This document shows positions 17,110 through 27,065 of a stretch of DNA of 64,000 nt, in pieces. The DNA is from Pontibacter anaerobius (GTDB taxonomy: Bacteria; Bacteroidota; Bacteroidia; Cytophagales; Hymenobacteraceae). The stretch is taken from assembly GCF_026241195.1 (NCBI RefSeq), contig NZ_JAPFQO010000011.1:168225-232224 (forward strand). The letters are read 5' to 3'. The position numbers and the translations under genes are program-made. The notes under the pieces were generated by a model. The model made no database searches and was not told the DNA's origin. It saw only the letters and a list, made by a program, of their open reading frames with translations. Numbering within the stretch: position 1 is the stretch's first letter; every line of letters starts with the position of its first letter.

Positions 17110-17673
17110 TTATTTAACTCTTTCTGCGTATGAGTACGTACGAGTATCTACTTTGATTTTTTCGTCCTGTCCGATAAACAGCGGCACCTGGATGGTAGCA
17201 CCTGTTTCCACGATGGCCGGTTTGGAGGCGTTGGTGGCGGTATCGCCTTTCAGGCCTGGCTCCGTATACGTAATGGTCAGCTCCACGAACGGAGGGATCT
17301 CGCAAGTCAGCGGGGTCTCGTTTTCGGCGTGGTAAAGGATCGTTACTTCCTGCCCCTCTTTCATCAGGTCCGCAAACGGCACCATAGCCTCGTCTAATGC
17401 AACCTGCTCAAATGTATTCAGGTCCATGAAATGGTAGCCCAGGTCATCCTTAAAGATAAACTGGTGCGGGCGTTGCTCTACACGGGCAGTCGTTATCTTG
17501 TGCCCTGCCGAGAAAGTGTTGTCCAGCACCTTGCCGGTTCTAACGTTTCTCAGTTTGGTTCTAACAAATGCCGGACCTTTGCCCGGCTTTACGTGCTGAA
17601 AATCAATTACCACGTAAAGGTCGTTGTTATACTCAATTACAACGCCGTTTTTAATATCAGCTGTGGTTGCCAT
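17110..17673 (-). CDS. efp: Translation elongation factor P
   Basis: The 187-residue factor relieves ribosome stalling at proline runs. The loop VKPGKGPAF carries Lys32, the site equivalent to E. coli Lys34 that is modified in many bacteria. KOW-like domain I and two OB-type domains are complete, ending in GATIQVPLFIGQDEKIKVDTRT. No epmA/epmB gene is in the window. It is the first gene of efp-accB-accC, an order common in Bacteroidota. Confidence 0.97.
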   Translation of the reverse strand: MATTADIKNGVVIEYNNDLYVVIDFQHVKPGKGPAFVRTKLRNVRTGKVLDNTFSAGHKITTARVEQRPHQFIFKDDLGYHFMDLNTFEQVALDEAMVPFADLMKEGQEVTILYHAENETPLTCEIPPFVELTITYTEPGLKGDTATNASKPAIVETGATIQVPLFIGQDEKIKVDTRTYSYAERVK

Positions 17674-17707
17674 ATAAGTTAACTAATTTGTATCCTTAAT
17701 AAAGAGG

Positions 17708-17740
17708 TAAAACTATGTTTGTTTTTGCTGTCTTGCAAAA
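17708..17740 (-). promoter_or_regulatory. Promoter of the efp-accB-accC operon
   Basis: On the minus strand TTTTG (17740-17736), a 20-base spacer and TAGTTTTA (17715-17708) match the consensus except for the last base of the -7 element. It is 34 bases upstream of the efp ATG. Confidence 0.55.
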
Positions 17741-17875
17741 CAAAATTAGTTAATCTCCTGAAAAAGTCGTTATAAACAGCGGATAAACCTGCGATATAGT
17801 TACAGAAAGATGCCGGATGCCGTAATTTTCAGGTTCCGGTCCGCCGGTTTCCTGATATAAGTATAAACCCCTAGC

Positions 17876-18655
17876 ATGATACAGCCTGAAATCACCTCCG
17901 TAAAAGAATTACTTGATGATAGAGTCGAAAAGTATAACCAGCCTGACTTTATCCTAAACGACCCGGTTTCCATCCCGCACCGGTTCAGCAAAAAGCAGGA
18001 CATCGAGATCAGCGGTTTTTTTGCGGCCATACTTGCTTGGGGGCAGCGCAAGACCATCATCAACAACTGTGTTAAACTGATGAACCTGATGGACAATGCC
18101 CCGCTTGAGTTTATACTTCAGCACGAGGAGCAGGACTTGCAGCGCTTCCTTGGCTTTAAGCACCGCACCTTTAATGATACGGACCTCTTATACTTGTTGC
18201 ACTTCTTCAGGTGGTATTATAGCCAGCACGAGAGCCTGGAAACAGCTTTTACCGGAGAGAACAACGAGTTGGAAACAATGAGGGACCGACTAGTGTACTT
18301 TCATAATCTGGTTTTTAGCCTGGAGGATGCCCCGCAGCGCACGCGCAAGCACATTGCCACGCCGGCCCGTAAATCGGCCTGCAAGCGCCTGAACATGTAC
18401 CTGCGCTGGATGGTGCGCAAAGATGCTGCTGGCGTTGACTTTGGCATCTGGAACGCGATACCTATGAGTGACTTGATTTGCCCCTGTGATGTGCACGTGG
18501 AACGGGTAGCTCGAAAGCTTGGCCTCATCACGCGCAAAGGAATGGATTGGGACACGGCCGAAGAGTTGACCACACACCTGTGCACCTTTGACCCGGCAGA
18601 CCCGGTGAAGTATGATTTTGCTCTCTTTGGGTTGGGGATTGAGGAAAAATTCTGA
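17876..18655 (+). CDS. TIGR02757-family protein
   Basis: The 259-residue protein matches the Bacteroidota/spirochaete family TIGR02757. It has HRFSKKQDIEISGFFAAILAWGQRKTIINN near the N-terminus, a mid-region DLLYLLHFFRWYYS and the block RLNMYLRWMVRKDAAGVDFGIW followed by LICPCDVHVERVARKLGL. The last block resembles a helix-hairpin-helix/DNA-glycosylase-like fold, but catalytic function is not established. Complete. Confidence 0.85.
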   Translation: MIQPEITSVKELLDDRVEKYNQPDFILNDPVSIPHRFSKKQDIEISGFFAAILAWGQRKTIINNCVKLMNLMDNAPLEFILQHEEQDLQRFLGFKHRTFNDTDLLYLLHFFRWYYSQHESLETAFTGENNELETMRDRLVYFHNLVFSLEDAPQRTRKHIATPARKSACKRLNMYLRWMVRKDAAGVDFGIWNAIPMSDLICPCDVHVERVARKLGLITRKGMDWDTAEELTTHLCTFDPADPVKYDFALFGLGIEEKF

Positions 18656-18912
18656 TTTTTTGACCTCTACAGATTCTGCAGAAATCCCAAGTTGTTTTAG
18701 AAAGCGGAGCAGACAGGTTTTACTGTAGCTACATCGGTACTAGCCTCCGCTAATATAGCTCCTCAGTGCCCCTGAGGTATCAAATTAACCTGGTTTATAC
18801 TTATAGTTTGATGTGGCTGCGTGATGGGTTATTTATAATTTTTCCGATGGTTAAAATGTGCGGATAATACTATTGTGCTTGCTTCTGGTGTGTTTGGTGG
18901 CCTTTGTGTGGC

Positions 18913-18943
18913 TTTGGGTTTTGGATTGGTTTTTGTACTTTTG
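18913..18943 (+). promoter_or_regulatory. Promoter of proC
   Basis: TTTG (18913-18916), 19-base spacer and TACTTTTG (18936-18943) match the full consensus. Its position inside the open frame upstream of ATG 19017 argues that this upstream frame (from 18858) is not translated. Confidence 0.65.
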
Positions 18944-19016
18944 TGGCTGGAATAATTATTTAAAGTACAGCGCAAAACTCATAACGCGCTGTCAGAAACA
19001 AAATAAAACACACAGA

Positions 19017-19841
19017 ATGCATACAGATAACGTAGCTATCCTGGGAGCAGGTAACCTTGGTAAATCAATTGCAGAAGGACTATTAAGCAACGGACAGTAC
19101 CAACCGGAAAACATCTATGTAACCAGGAGAAACACGAAATCATTACAATACTTAAAAGACCAGGGCCTTCAGGTAACCAGCGACAACAAATTTGCTGTAA
19201 AGAACAGCCGCTTCGTGATGCTGTGCGTGCAACCGGCACACTTAGAGAATGTCCTGAATGAGATTTTGCCTTACCTAGATCCCGAGAAGCACGTGCTCTT
19301 AAGCGTTATTGCGGGTATCACCATAGAGAATATAAGTGAAATAGTGGGAGATTTTGCCATTGTGCGTAGCATGCCCAACACTGCTATTGCCGTGCACCAG
19401 TCCATGACGTGCCTGGCCTTTAATGAGAAGGCGGCCACGGTGGAGGACCAGGTAAAAGAGATCTTCAACTGCCTAGGGGAAGCCCTGGTGATAGAGGAAG
19501 AACTGATGGCCGGTGCTACGGTGCTTTGCTCCAGTGGCATTGCCTTTAACATGCGCTTTATCCGTGCCGTAACACAGGGCGGTATTCAACTTGGCCTGGA
19601 TGCCGAGGATGCCCAGAAAATTGCCGTGCAGGTAAGTAAAGGTGCCTCTACCTTGCTCACAGTTAATAAATCGCACCCGGAGCAGGAGATTGACAAAGTG
19701 ACCACTCCGGAGGGCTGCACTATTACCGGCCTGAACGAGATGGAGCACCAGGGCCTGAGCTCTGCCGTAATCAAAGGATTGGTAGGCTCACACAAGCGTA
19801 TCCTGGACCTGAAGGAGCAGCGGGAGAAAGAAGCTGTTTAA
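19017..19841 (+). CDS. proC: Pyrroline-5-carboxylate reductase
   Basis: The 274-residue enzyme reduces pyrroline-5-carboxylate to proline, the last step of proline synthesis. The dinucleotide-binding motif AILGAGNLGKSIAEGL (7-22) is intact. Conserved later blocks are VRSMPNTAIAVHQSMTC and PEGCTITGLNEMEHQGLSSAVIKGL. The start is ATG 19017, 74 bases after a full promoter. proB and proA follow at 20083 and 21179, so all three steps from glutamate lie together. A terminator after proC suggests proBA has its own promoter. Confidence 0.95.
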   Translation: MHTDNVAILGAGNLGKSIAEGLLSNGQYQPENIYVTRRNTKSLQYLKDQGLQVTSDNKFAVKNSRFVMLCVQPAHLENVLNEILPYLDPEKHVLLSVIAGITIENISEIVGDFAIVRSMPNTAIAVHQSMTCLAFNEKAATVEDQVKEIFNCLGEALVIEEELMAGATVLCSSGIAFNMRFIRAVTQGGIQLGLDAEDAQKIAVQVSKGASTLLTVNKSHPEQEIDKVTTPEGCTITGLNEMEHQGLSSAVIKGLVGSHKRILDLKEQREKEAV

Positions 19842-19857
19842 TACATTGAGTTGATAG

Positions 19858-19924
19858 AAGCTGTTCTGTGGCAGGTGCGGTAGCTGTTTGCTCCGATCAT
19901 ACTGCTGCAGAACAGCTTTTTTTT
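19858..19924 (+). terminator. Terminator after proC
   Basis: AAGCTGTTCTG (19858-19868) pairs with CAGAACAGCTT (19908-19918) across a 39-base loop and is followed by eight T. The long loop makes it less certain. Confidence 0.6.
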
Positions 19925-20082
19925 CTAGCGCAGGCGTTCGCTTGTGCGTCGTTGAGGAGGCTTCTTACTGCCTATACTTCCTCATTCCAAAGTATAAATC
20001 ACCACGATTTTATGCATCCTAATTGCGGAACAGGCCAGTCTGTTGTCGCAGCTAACCTATTGTCAAACAAATTCAAATAACT

Positions 20083-21174
20083 ATGGATTATCAGCCACAG
20101 CTAGTTGTCGTTAAAGTCGGTTCTAATGTGCTAACCCAGGAGGATGGCTCGCCGGACAGGCAACGCATGGCTACTCTTGTCAAACAAATCGGTTTCCTGA
20201 AGAAACAGGGCATCCAGGTGGTGCTGGTTTCGTCGGGGGCGGTGGCCTTTGCAAGAAATAACATCAAGATAGAAGACAAAACAGAGTCTGTCGTGCGGAA
20301 GCAGATACTCGCCTCCGTTGGCCAGATCGACATTGTGCAGTCTTATAAGGAGCTGTTCCAGCAGGAGGGGCACCAGATTGCGCAGATCGTGGTAACGCCG
20401 CAGGACTTCCTGTCGCGCCGCCACTACCTTAATATCAAAGACTGCCTGCTTGGCCTCATTAACCACGATATTATCCCGATCATTAACGAGAACGATGCCG
20501 TGGCCGTAACCGAGCTGATGTTTACCGATAACGATGAATTGGCAAGTATGACCGCGGCCATGATCGACGCGGATACCCTCATCCTGCTTACCAATGTGGA
20601 TGGCATTTACAAAGGCCATCCCAATGACCCGGATGCCAAACTGATAGAGCGCGTTGGGCGCAGAACCTCGGGCGTGAGCCGCTACATTGCCTCCTCCAAG
20701 TCAAGCTTTGGCCGGGGGGGCATGGGCAGCAAAATGAAGATGGCCAAGAAGGCCGCATACCTGGGCATACACGTGTTCATCGCCAACGGTAACCGCGAAA
20801 ACGTGCTGCTGGACTTTTATAACAAGCAGCTGAAGGCGACATATTTTGAGCCGGAATCGTGCAAGCCAAACCCTAAGAAGTGGGTGGCCCACAGCGATAA
20901 CTATACAAAAGGAGAGGTGATCGTGAACGAGGGAGCCAAAGAGGCCCTGCATGCCGACGAAGCCGCCAGCCTGCTGCCAGTGGGTGTGGTGGGCATCTCC
21001 GGAAATTTTTCCAAAGGCGATATTATCCGCATTAAGGATGAGCATGGACAGAAGCTGGGGCTCGGAAAAGCGGAGTACGGATCACGCAAAGCCGCCTCTA
21101 GTGTGGGGGTGAGCAACCAGAAACCGATCATCCACTACGATTACTTATACTTATTTAAATACCATACCCTATAA
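20083..21174 (+). CDS. proB: Glutamate 5-kinase with C-terminal PUA domain
   Basis: The 363-residue enzyme phosphorylates glutamate to gamma-glutamyl phosphate, the first and feedback-regulated step of proline synthesis. The amino-acid-kinase domain (about 1-255) has [30 protein letters not shown] and [17 protein letters not shown] domain (about 270-355) follows, with [14 protein letters not shown] and [18 protein letters not shown]. It is 4 bases from proA, a clear two-gene unit. Confidence 0.96.
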   Translation: MDYQPQLVVVKVGSNVLTQEDGSPDRQRMATLVKQIGFLKKQGIQVVLVSSGAVAFARNNIKIEDKTESVVRKQILASVGQIDIVQSYKELFQQEGHQIAQIVVTPQDFLSRRHYLNIKDCLLGLINHDIIPIINENDAVAVTELMFTDNDELASMTAAMIDADTLILLTNVDGIYKGHPNDPDAKLIERVGRRTSGVSRYIASSKSSFGRGGMGSKMKMAKKAAYLGIHVFIANGNRENVLLDFYNKQLKATYFEPESCKPNPKKWVAHSDNYTKGEVIVNEGAKEALHADEAASLLPVGVVGISGNFSKGDIIRIKDEHGQKLGLGKAEYGSRKAASSVGVSNQKPIIHYDYLYLFKYHTL

Positions 21175-21178
21175 AACT

Positions 21179-22426
21179 ATGGAACTACAACAGATTTTTA
21201 AACGCGTAAAGCAGGCCAGCCGAAAGCTGAACATGCTCTCGGAAGATAAGATTAAAAAAGTGCTGGAGGACCTGGCCACGAAAGCCGTGGAGGCGACGGA
21301 TACTATACTTGCCGCCAATCAGAAAGACCTGGAGCGGATGGAAACCAGCGACCCGAAGTATGACCGGCTGAAGCTGACGCCGGAGCGCATTGCAAGTATA
21401 GCCGCTGATATCCGTAATGTCGCCAGCCTGCCTTCGCCGCTGGGCAAAGTGCTCTCGGAGCGCAGCCTGGATAATGGCCTGGATATGAAGAAAGTATCCG
21501 TGCCGCTAGGTGTGATCGGTATTATTTACGAGGCGCGCCCCAACGTAACCTTTGATGTGTTCAGCCTGTGCCTGCGCTCTGGCAATGCCTTGCTGCTGAA
21601 AGGCGGCAGCGATGCCAAAGACTCCAACGCAGCCATTGTAAAGCTGATACATGAGGTGCTGGGGCAGAACGGCGTCGACAAGGATATTGTACAGCTGCTA
21701 CCGCCTAACAGGGAGGCGACTCACAAAATGTTGCATGCCGTAGACTATGTAGACATTATCATCCCGCGCGGTAGCCAGGGCCTGATCAACTATGTACGAG
21801 AGAACTCTAAAGTGCCAGTGATTGAAACCGGGGCCGGTATTGTGCATACTTACTTTGATGCCTATGCCGACCTGCAGCGCGGGAAAGACATTGTGGTAAA
21901 TGCCAAGACACGCCGTGTGAGTGTGTGTAATGCCCTGGATTGCCTGGTGATACATGAGGATCGGCTGCCGGATCTGGCGGAGATCGGGAAGGGGCTGGCA
22001 GAGAAAGGAGTGGAGTTGTTTGCCGATGCGCCAGCCCATGCTGCCCTGAAAGACAGTTACCCGGATTACATGCTGCAACAGGCAACCGAGGAGCATTTTG
22101 GAACAGAGTTCCTGTCGCTGAAGATGTCGGTTAAAACAGTTACCGGGCTGGATGAGGCCATTGAGCATATCAATACGTATACTTCGCAGCACAGCGAGGC
22201 CATTATTTCGGATAAGGAGGAGCACGTAGAGCACTTTCTGAAGGCTGTGGATGCAGCCGCTGTGTATGCTAATACCTCAACCGCATTTACCGATGGCGCG
22301 CAGTTTGGCCTTGGCGCCGAGATCGGCATAAGCACCCAGAAGCTTCATGCGCGTGGCCCTATGGCGCTAGACGAACTTACAAGTTACAAGTGGGTAGTGA
22401 AGGGCAATGGACAGGTGAGGCCTTAA
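21179..22426 (+). CDS. proA: Gamma-glutamyl phosphate reductase
   Basis: The 415-residue aldehyde-dehydrogenase-fold enzyme reduces gamma-glutamyl phosphate with NADPH to glutamate semialdehyde. [27 protein letters not shown] N-half, [10 protein letters not shown] and the catalytic cysteine region [15 protein letters not shown] are intact. [11 protein letters not shown] and [10 protein letters not shown] complete the family signature. It is coupled to proB. A long terminator closes the unit. Confidence 0.96.
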   Translation: MELQQIFKRVKQASRKLNMLSEDKIKKVLEDLATKAVEATDTILAANQKDLERMETSDPKYDRLKLTPERIASIAADIRNVASLPSPLGKVLSERSLDNGLDMKKVSVPLGVIGIIYEARPNVTFDVFSLCLRSGNALLLKGGSDAKDSNAAIVKLIHEVLGQNGVDKDIVQLLPPNREATHKMLHAVDYVDIIIPRGSQGLINYVRENSKVPVIETGAGIVHTYFDAYADLQRGKDIVVNAKTRRVSVCNALDCLVIHEDRLPDLAEIGKGLAEKGVELFADAPAHAALKDSYPDYMLQQATEEHFGTEFLSLKMSVKTVTGLDEAIEHINTYTSQHSEAIISDKEEHVEHFLKAVDAAAVYANTSTAFTDGAQFGLGAEIGISTQKLHARGPMALDELTSYKWVVKGNGQVRP

Positions 22427-22441
22427 GTTTAAAGGCACAAT

Positions 22442-22500
22442 CAAAGTATAAAACAGCAAGGGCCGCTATTTTGTAGCGGCCCTTGCTGTTTTATACTTTG
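22442..22500. terminator. Long bidirectional terminator with AAGTATA/TATACTT base
   Basis: Perfect 27-bp stem (22442-22468 with 22474-22500), loop TTTTG. The stem base contains AAAGTATAAA, followed by CAGCAAGGG shared with other terminators here. It separates convergent proA and susD. Confidence 0.92.
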
Positions 22501-22512
22501 TAAGAGAGTTTC

Positions 22513-23931
22513 TTACTGGTCCCACCAGAGCGGGTCTGCCAGGTCTGTTACCTCAGGCGTATTGGGGTTTTTAGATGTTTCGCCGGAAGGGTAGACTACT
22601 CTGCGTATAAAAGTAGGCAGTGCAGCGTTTTCAGGTAAGGTAAAACCTGCATACTGGTAATCGAAACGGCGGGCATCGTTCCAGGCTTCCGGGTTGAGGT
22701 AGGTGATAACATACTTCTCCCGGAAAATGTCAGCAAGGGTTAAGGCCCCTGCTCCAACAGCTACCTGTGGGGCAGAAAGGTATGCATTGGCCTCTGCCGG
22801 AGCTACCTCCAGCAATTCCATACTTGCCTCTATCCCGTCAAGGTATGCGATATAAGCTCTTTCAGTTTCCCCGGCACGGAGAGCGGCTTCAGCTTCTATC
22901 ATTTTTACCTCCGGATAGGATATGATTGTAAGTGGGGCATCATCAGCAGTTAAAGGGGAGTTGCGGGAAATGTAGCTTTCATCCCTTATAGTGTTATTGG
23001 CTGGGCCAATATTGCCCGTGCCGTTAGGCGTGCCTACAAAATTACCGCTTGTGTCCGGTTCAGCTATGTTTGGCAAGCGCGGATCTTCCACCGCAAAAGT
23101 AGTACCATTAAGGTGCTCTATCAGTTGCTCCGACAGCCAACCTCCTAGCAGGAGATTCTCATTGTCCAGAGCAACCTCCGCCCAGGGGTTACGCTCTTCA
23201 AAAAAAGCCATATCGGCGTTATCCGCATTGGAGGTGTAGGAGCTGTCTACGGCATTTAACACAGCTTGGGGGGCATAGGACGAGGTGCCGTTCAGTTTAT
23301 TCAGTTGTCTTGCCTTAAGAGCATAGGCCGTCTTAATCCATTTACCCTTATCGCCTCTGTGTATCAGGTCATTTACCGGGTCCAGAATTACACTTGACTC
23401 TGGTTTTCTCAACTCCACCACGGCTTCGTCCAGCAGCCGCAACGTTTCTTGGTAAAGGTCTTCTGCAGAGTTGAAGGATGGAGTGAGTGTTGTATTAACG
23501 AATGCCTCTGTGTATGGGGCGTCTCCCCACATGTCGTTTACCAGGCTCAGGTTGTAGGCCATCAGTACATCGGCTACACCTACGTAATCCGGGGCGCCTT
23601 CTTCCTGCGCTTTCTGCTTCATGTCGTAAATATCGGCCATAGCCAGGTATAGCGCATCCCAGGTGCTGGTGTAATCGGCTATCTCGTAGGTATCTGTTGA
23701 GCTGCCCTGCGTAGGGCTAGCCAGGTACTGCACAAAATAGGATGTGATGGAGGCCACGCGATAGCTGTTGAGGGCCGTTTTCTGTGTGGTAGTAGTGAGC
23801 AGCGTTCTCAGCGGCGGGTCATTCACCAGGTTGGGGTTATCCTCGAGGTCAAAATAATCCTCACAGCTCTGAAGGCTGGTTACTGCCCCAACTATCAGCA
23901 GGGCAAACATATATCTAAAGATCTTTTTCAT
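22513..23931 (-). CDS. SusD/RagB-family outer-membrane lipoprotein (SusD_2 type)
   Basis: The 472-residue protein has a lipoprotein signal with lipobox LQSC (Cys23). It has the SusD helical core: an N-terminal TPR-like part with LTMADIYD-type helices, the segment SLVNDMWGDAPYTEAF and the late LADIFREKYVITYLNPEAWNDARRFDY, typical of the second SusD family. It sits on the cell surface as the substrate-binding lid over the SusC channel encoded immediately upstream (12-base gap). No glycosidase, sulfatase or regulator lies beside it, so the nutrient is unknown; peptides are possible as well as glycans. Confidence 0.93.
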   Translation of the reverse strand: MKKIFRYMFALLIVGAVTSLQSCEDYFDLEDNPNLVNDPPLRTLLTTTTQKTALNSYRVASITSYFVQYLASPTQGSSTDTYEIADYTSTWDALYLAMADIYDMKQKAQEEGAPDYVGVADVLMAYNLSLVNDMWGDAPYTEAFVNTTLTPSFNSAEDLYQETLRLLDEAVVELRKPESSVILDPVNDLIHRGDKGKWIKTAYALKARQLNKLNGTSSYAPQAVLNAVDSSYTSNADNADMAFFEERNPWAEVALDNENLLLGGWLSEQLIEHLNGTTFAVEDPRLPNIAEPDTSGNFVGTPNGTGNIGPANNTIRDESYISRNSPLTADDAPLTIISYPEVKMIEAEAALRAGETERAYIAYLDGIEASMELLEVAPAEANAYLSAPQVAVGAGALTLADIFREKYVITYLNPEAWNDARRFDYQYAGFTLPENAALPTFIRRVVYPSGETSKNPNTPEVTDLADPLWWDQ

Positions 23932-23942
23932 ACCGCTGTAGT

Positions 23943-26900
23943 TTAGAATCCAACATTTAGGGTGAACAGGTAGCTGCGTACGGCGGGATACGTGAAGCCG
24001 GAGAAACCATCTACGTTGCTGCCGCTCGGGGAGAAGCTAGTTTCAGGGTCAAAGCCCTTGTAGTCGGTGGAGAGCCAAAGGTTGTTGCCAGTAAGCGAGA
24101 CGGAAGCGTTGCGGACAAAGATGCTCTCAAACCAATTCTGCGGCAGGCTGTAGCTCAGCGTGAGCGAACGAAGCCGCACCCAGGACGCATCCTCCACGAA
24201 GTTCTCCGACACCCCTCTGTAAAAGTTTCGGTAATAGCCGTTTCCGTAGTTCACTCCGTCAGGGCCAATACCCTGGCCAAGCCATACTTCTTTTGTGTTC
24301 GGCGTGCCGTCGGCCAGCACCCCTTCAAACACGCGTGTATCGTTGCGGTTCTCAGTATACTCTGCTATGCCGAAGGCAGCGAAGAAGTTATCCATCTGGT
24401 TATACTTCTCCTGGCCTACGCGGGCATCCAGAAGGCCGGTCAGGCTAAGGGTTTTATAGGTAAGGGTGTTTGTGAAACCGCCTATCCAGTCGGGTTGCGA
24501 GTTGCCCAGTATCTTTTGGCTTGATAAAGGTGCCCGCACAGGAAAGCCATTCTCGCCGATCACGACAGGCCGTGACTCATCTATAAATAGCGGGTCTTCC
24601 TCCTCACCTGGCCCGTAGTAACGCTGCCAGTGGGAGCCGTAAATATTGCCATATGGCTCTCCTTCAATCAGGCGCATCGTAACCGTGGACCCTACATAGC
24701 CAAACTGTGCCGCATACACAATCTCGTCCAGTTCCTCAGGTATTTCCAGAATCTTGTTGCGGTTGGCTGAGAACACCAGTTTTGTATCCCAGGTGAAGTC
24801 GTTTGTCTTAACCGGGGCAGCGTTCAGGATCAGTTCTACACCAGTATTGCGCATCTCGCCGGCATTTATGGCAGCAAGTCTGAAACCGGTGGTGTTGGCA
24901 ACATCAATGTTTAGGATCTGGTCTTTGCTCAGGGAGTAGTAGTAGGTAAAGTCAAAGCCGAGCCTATTCTCCAGGAACGACATCTCCAAGCCAGCCTCAA
25001 ACGTATTGGTAAACTCTGGCTTTAACTCTCTGTTGCCGAGTAATTCGTCTCGCGTCACACCTGTGTATCCCGCAGGAAGGGTAGTATAGGGAGCATAGCC
25101 GGAGGAGATGGAGTAGGGGAGCGCATCTTTACCCATCTGGGCATAAGACAAGCGCAACTTGCTCTGGCTGATGACATCTGGCAAGTCCAGGTGCTCTGAG
25201 AAAATGTAGCTTATACTTGCCGATGGGTAGAAAAACGACCTGTTAGAACTTGCCAGGGAAGAGGTGATGTCGTTACGGCCGGTAAGCGTGAGGAACAGGA
25301 AGTCTTTATAATCCAGGGAGGCTTCAGCAAAGATACCCATCAGGCGATACTCTATCTCTTCTTCTTCTGTAGAAAGGAACCTGGCATTCGAAAGTCTGAA
25401 ATAGTTGTAAACGGCCAGTTCCTCGCCTATCACTCCAAAACTTTTAGCCTGCCTGTCGTACAGGTCGTGGCCCAGGCGTAGGGTGCCGGAGAAGTTTTCG
25501 CCGAAATCTGAGTTTAAGGTTGCGATAAACGTAGAGTTGATGGCCCGGAACCGGGTGGTGTACTCGTGAACAAATCCAAGTTCATTGTCTTCATACACCC
25601 GCTCATCAGGAAGTCCGCGCGGGCCAGGAGCCGTACGGGTGCGGTCGTCACTATATGTGTCCAGGCCGAGGCGGTAGGTTAAGTTCAGCCAGTCGGTTGG
25701 TTTGTAACCAAAGGTCAGGCCTCCTATAAAACGGTTCACCTCATCTTCCAGTTGGTTTGTGGCCGCACCATAAACAGGGTTGTTATTGCCGTAGGTGTTC
25801 ATGGTGCCGTCTGGCTTTCGGTAGTCGGTTACGTCCCAGCGAGGCGACCAGTAGCTGAGGCTTTCGTTAAAGCGATCGGCGTTGTAACGGTTGCCCCCAG
25901 AGTTTATGTAGTTAAAGTTACCCCCAACGTTTATTTTGTCACTTATTTTAGCATCTGCGTTCAAGCGGGCAGAAATGTTTTGGTAGTCGGTAAAAGGAAG
26001 TACACCCTCGTGGGTCAGGTGAGAGATGGATGTAAAGAAGTTCAGGGCTTCGCCGCCGCCCGAAAAGGAGAGGGTGTTGCGGAATTGGTGCCCTGACTCG
26101 TAGGCATCCTCAAAGTGGTTGTAAAGCTCGGCCGGGTGAGTCGGGTCCAGTAGCCTAGCCTCCGCTACAGTTGGTCCCCAGGACGGCCAAAAACTGGTAG
26201 GGTTATATTCCCCGGCATAGCCTTGAGTATAGGTGTCCTGTATCTCCGGAAACTTGTTAACCTCTTCATAACCAGCCGTGGAAGTAAAGTTAACCCGCAT
26301 TTCGCCTTGCCGTCCGGCTTTGGTTGTAATTACCACCACCCCGTTTGCACCCTGCAGGCCATAAAGCGCAGTGGCTGCCCCACCGCGAAGTATGTTTATA
26401 CTTTCGATGTCGTTTGGGTTGAGGTCTGCAAGGCGGTTGCTCATGCCCCGTAGCTCAGCCCCTTGCCCGAAGGTGGAAGTGGAATTATCCATCAGGATAC
26501 CGTCTATCACAAAGAGCGGTTGGTTCGGCCGGCTAGGGTCAATGGAGTTGGTGCCACGTATCTGAATACTGCTGCCCTGGCCAGGTGCGCCACCTGTACT
26601 GGATATGGTTACGCCCGCCACTTTTCCCTGCATGGCGTTCAGCACATTGGGCTGCCGGTTCTGGGTCAGTTCCTCCGACTGCACTTCCTGTGAAGCGTAG
26701 CCGATCGCCTTTTTCTCCCGAGTAATTCCAAGCGCCGTCACCACAACTTCTCCCAACTGCTGGGTATCTGTATTTAGGGTTACGTTTATTTGCTGCTGGT
26801 TGCCCACCTGTACTTCGTGTGCTTCATAGCCCAGGAAACGGAACACCAGCACGGCATCGTTTCCGGGAACCGTTATCTCATAATTGCCTTCTGCATCTGT

Positions 26901-27065
26901 GGTGGTGCCGGTGGTGGTGCCTTTTACGGTTACACTTACGCCGGGTAGAGGCATGCCTGCCTCTGCGCCCGTAACCCTGCCACTTACGGTGCTTCCCTGG
27001 GCCAAAACATCCGGAGCCCAACAAACCAGCAGCAGTAGAATAAGTAGGGTAAAACTGTTTTTCAT
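23943..27065 (-). CDS. SusC/RagA-family TonB-linked outer-membrane transporter
   Basis: The 1040-residue protein has a signal peptide (about 1-22, ending DVLAQG), a carboxypeptidase-regulatory-like beta domain (about 26-110 with GVSVTVKGTTTGTTTDAEG), the TonB box/plug start QLGEVVVTALGI, plug with VIDGILMDNS and NILRGGAATALYG, and a 22-strand barrel ending in the aromatic FTLNVGF. It imports large nutrients with the SusD partner downstream, using TonB energy. First gene of the pair. Confidence 0.96.
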   Translation of the reverse strand: MKNSFTLLILLLLVCWAPDVLAQGSTVSGRVTGAEAGMPLPGVSVTVKGTTTGTTTDAEGNYEITVPGNDAVLVFRFLGYEAHEVQVGNQQQINVTLNTDTQQLGEVVVTALGITREKKAIGYASQEVQSEELTQNRQPNVLNAMQGKVAGVTISSTGGAPGQGSSIQIRGTNSIDPSRPNQPLFVIDGILMDNSTSTFGQGAELRGMSNRLADLNPNDIESINILRGGAATALYGLQGANGVVVITTKAGRQGEMRVNFTSTAGYEEVNKFPEIQDTYTQGYAGEYNPTSFWPSWGPTVAEARLLDPTHPAELYNHFEDAYESGHQFRNTLSFSGGGEALNFFTSISHLTHEGVLPFTDYQNISARLNADAKISDKINVGGNFNYINSGGNRYNADRFNESLSYWSPRWDVTDYRKPDGTMNTYGNNNPVYGAATNQLEDEVNRFIGGLTFGYKPTDWLNLTYRLGLDTYSDDRTRTAPGPRGLPDERVYEDNELGFVHEYTTRFRAINSTFIATLNSDFGENFSGTLRLGHDLYDRQAKSFGVIGEELAVYNYFRLSNARFLSTEEEEIEYRLMGIFAEASLDYKDFLFLTLTGRNDITSSLASSNRSFFYPSASISYIFSEHLDLPDVISQSKLRLSYAQMGKDALPYSISSGYAPYTTLPAGYTGVTRDELLGNRELKPEFTNTFEAGLEMSFLENRLGFDFTYYYSLSKDQILNIDVANTTGFRLAAINAGEMRNTGVELILNAAPVKTNDFTWDTKLVFSANRNKILEIPEELDEIVYAAQFGYVGSTVTMRLIEGEPYGNIYGSHWQRYYGPGEEEDPLFIDESRPVVIGENGFPVRAPLSSQKILGNSQPDWIGGFTNTLTYKTLSLTGLLDARVGQEKYNQMDNFFAAFGIAEYTENRNDTRVFEGVLADGTPNTKEVWLGQGIGPDGVNYGNGYYRNFYRGVSENFVEDASWVRLRSLTLSYSLPQNWFESIFVRNASVSLTGNNLWLSTDYKGFDPETSFSPSGSNVDGFSGFTYPAVRSYLFTLNVGF

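Noticed and set aside
18858..19016. Hydrophobic N-terminal extension of ProC
   Set aside because: A full promoter lies inside it, and ProC is cytosolic with its conserved start at 19017.
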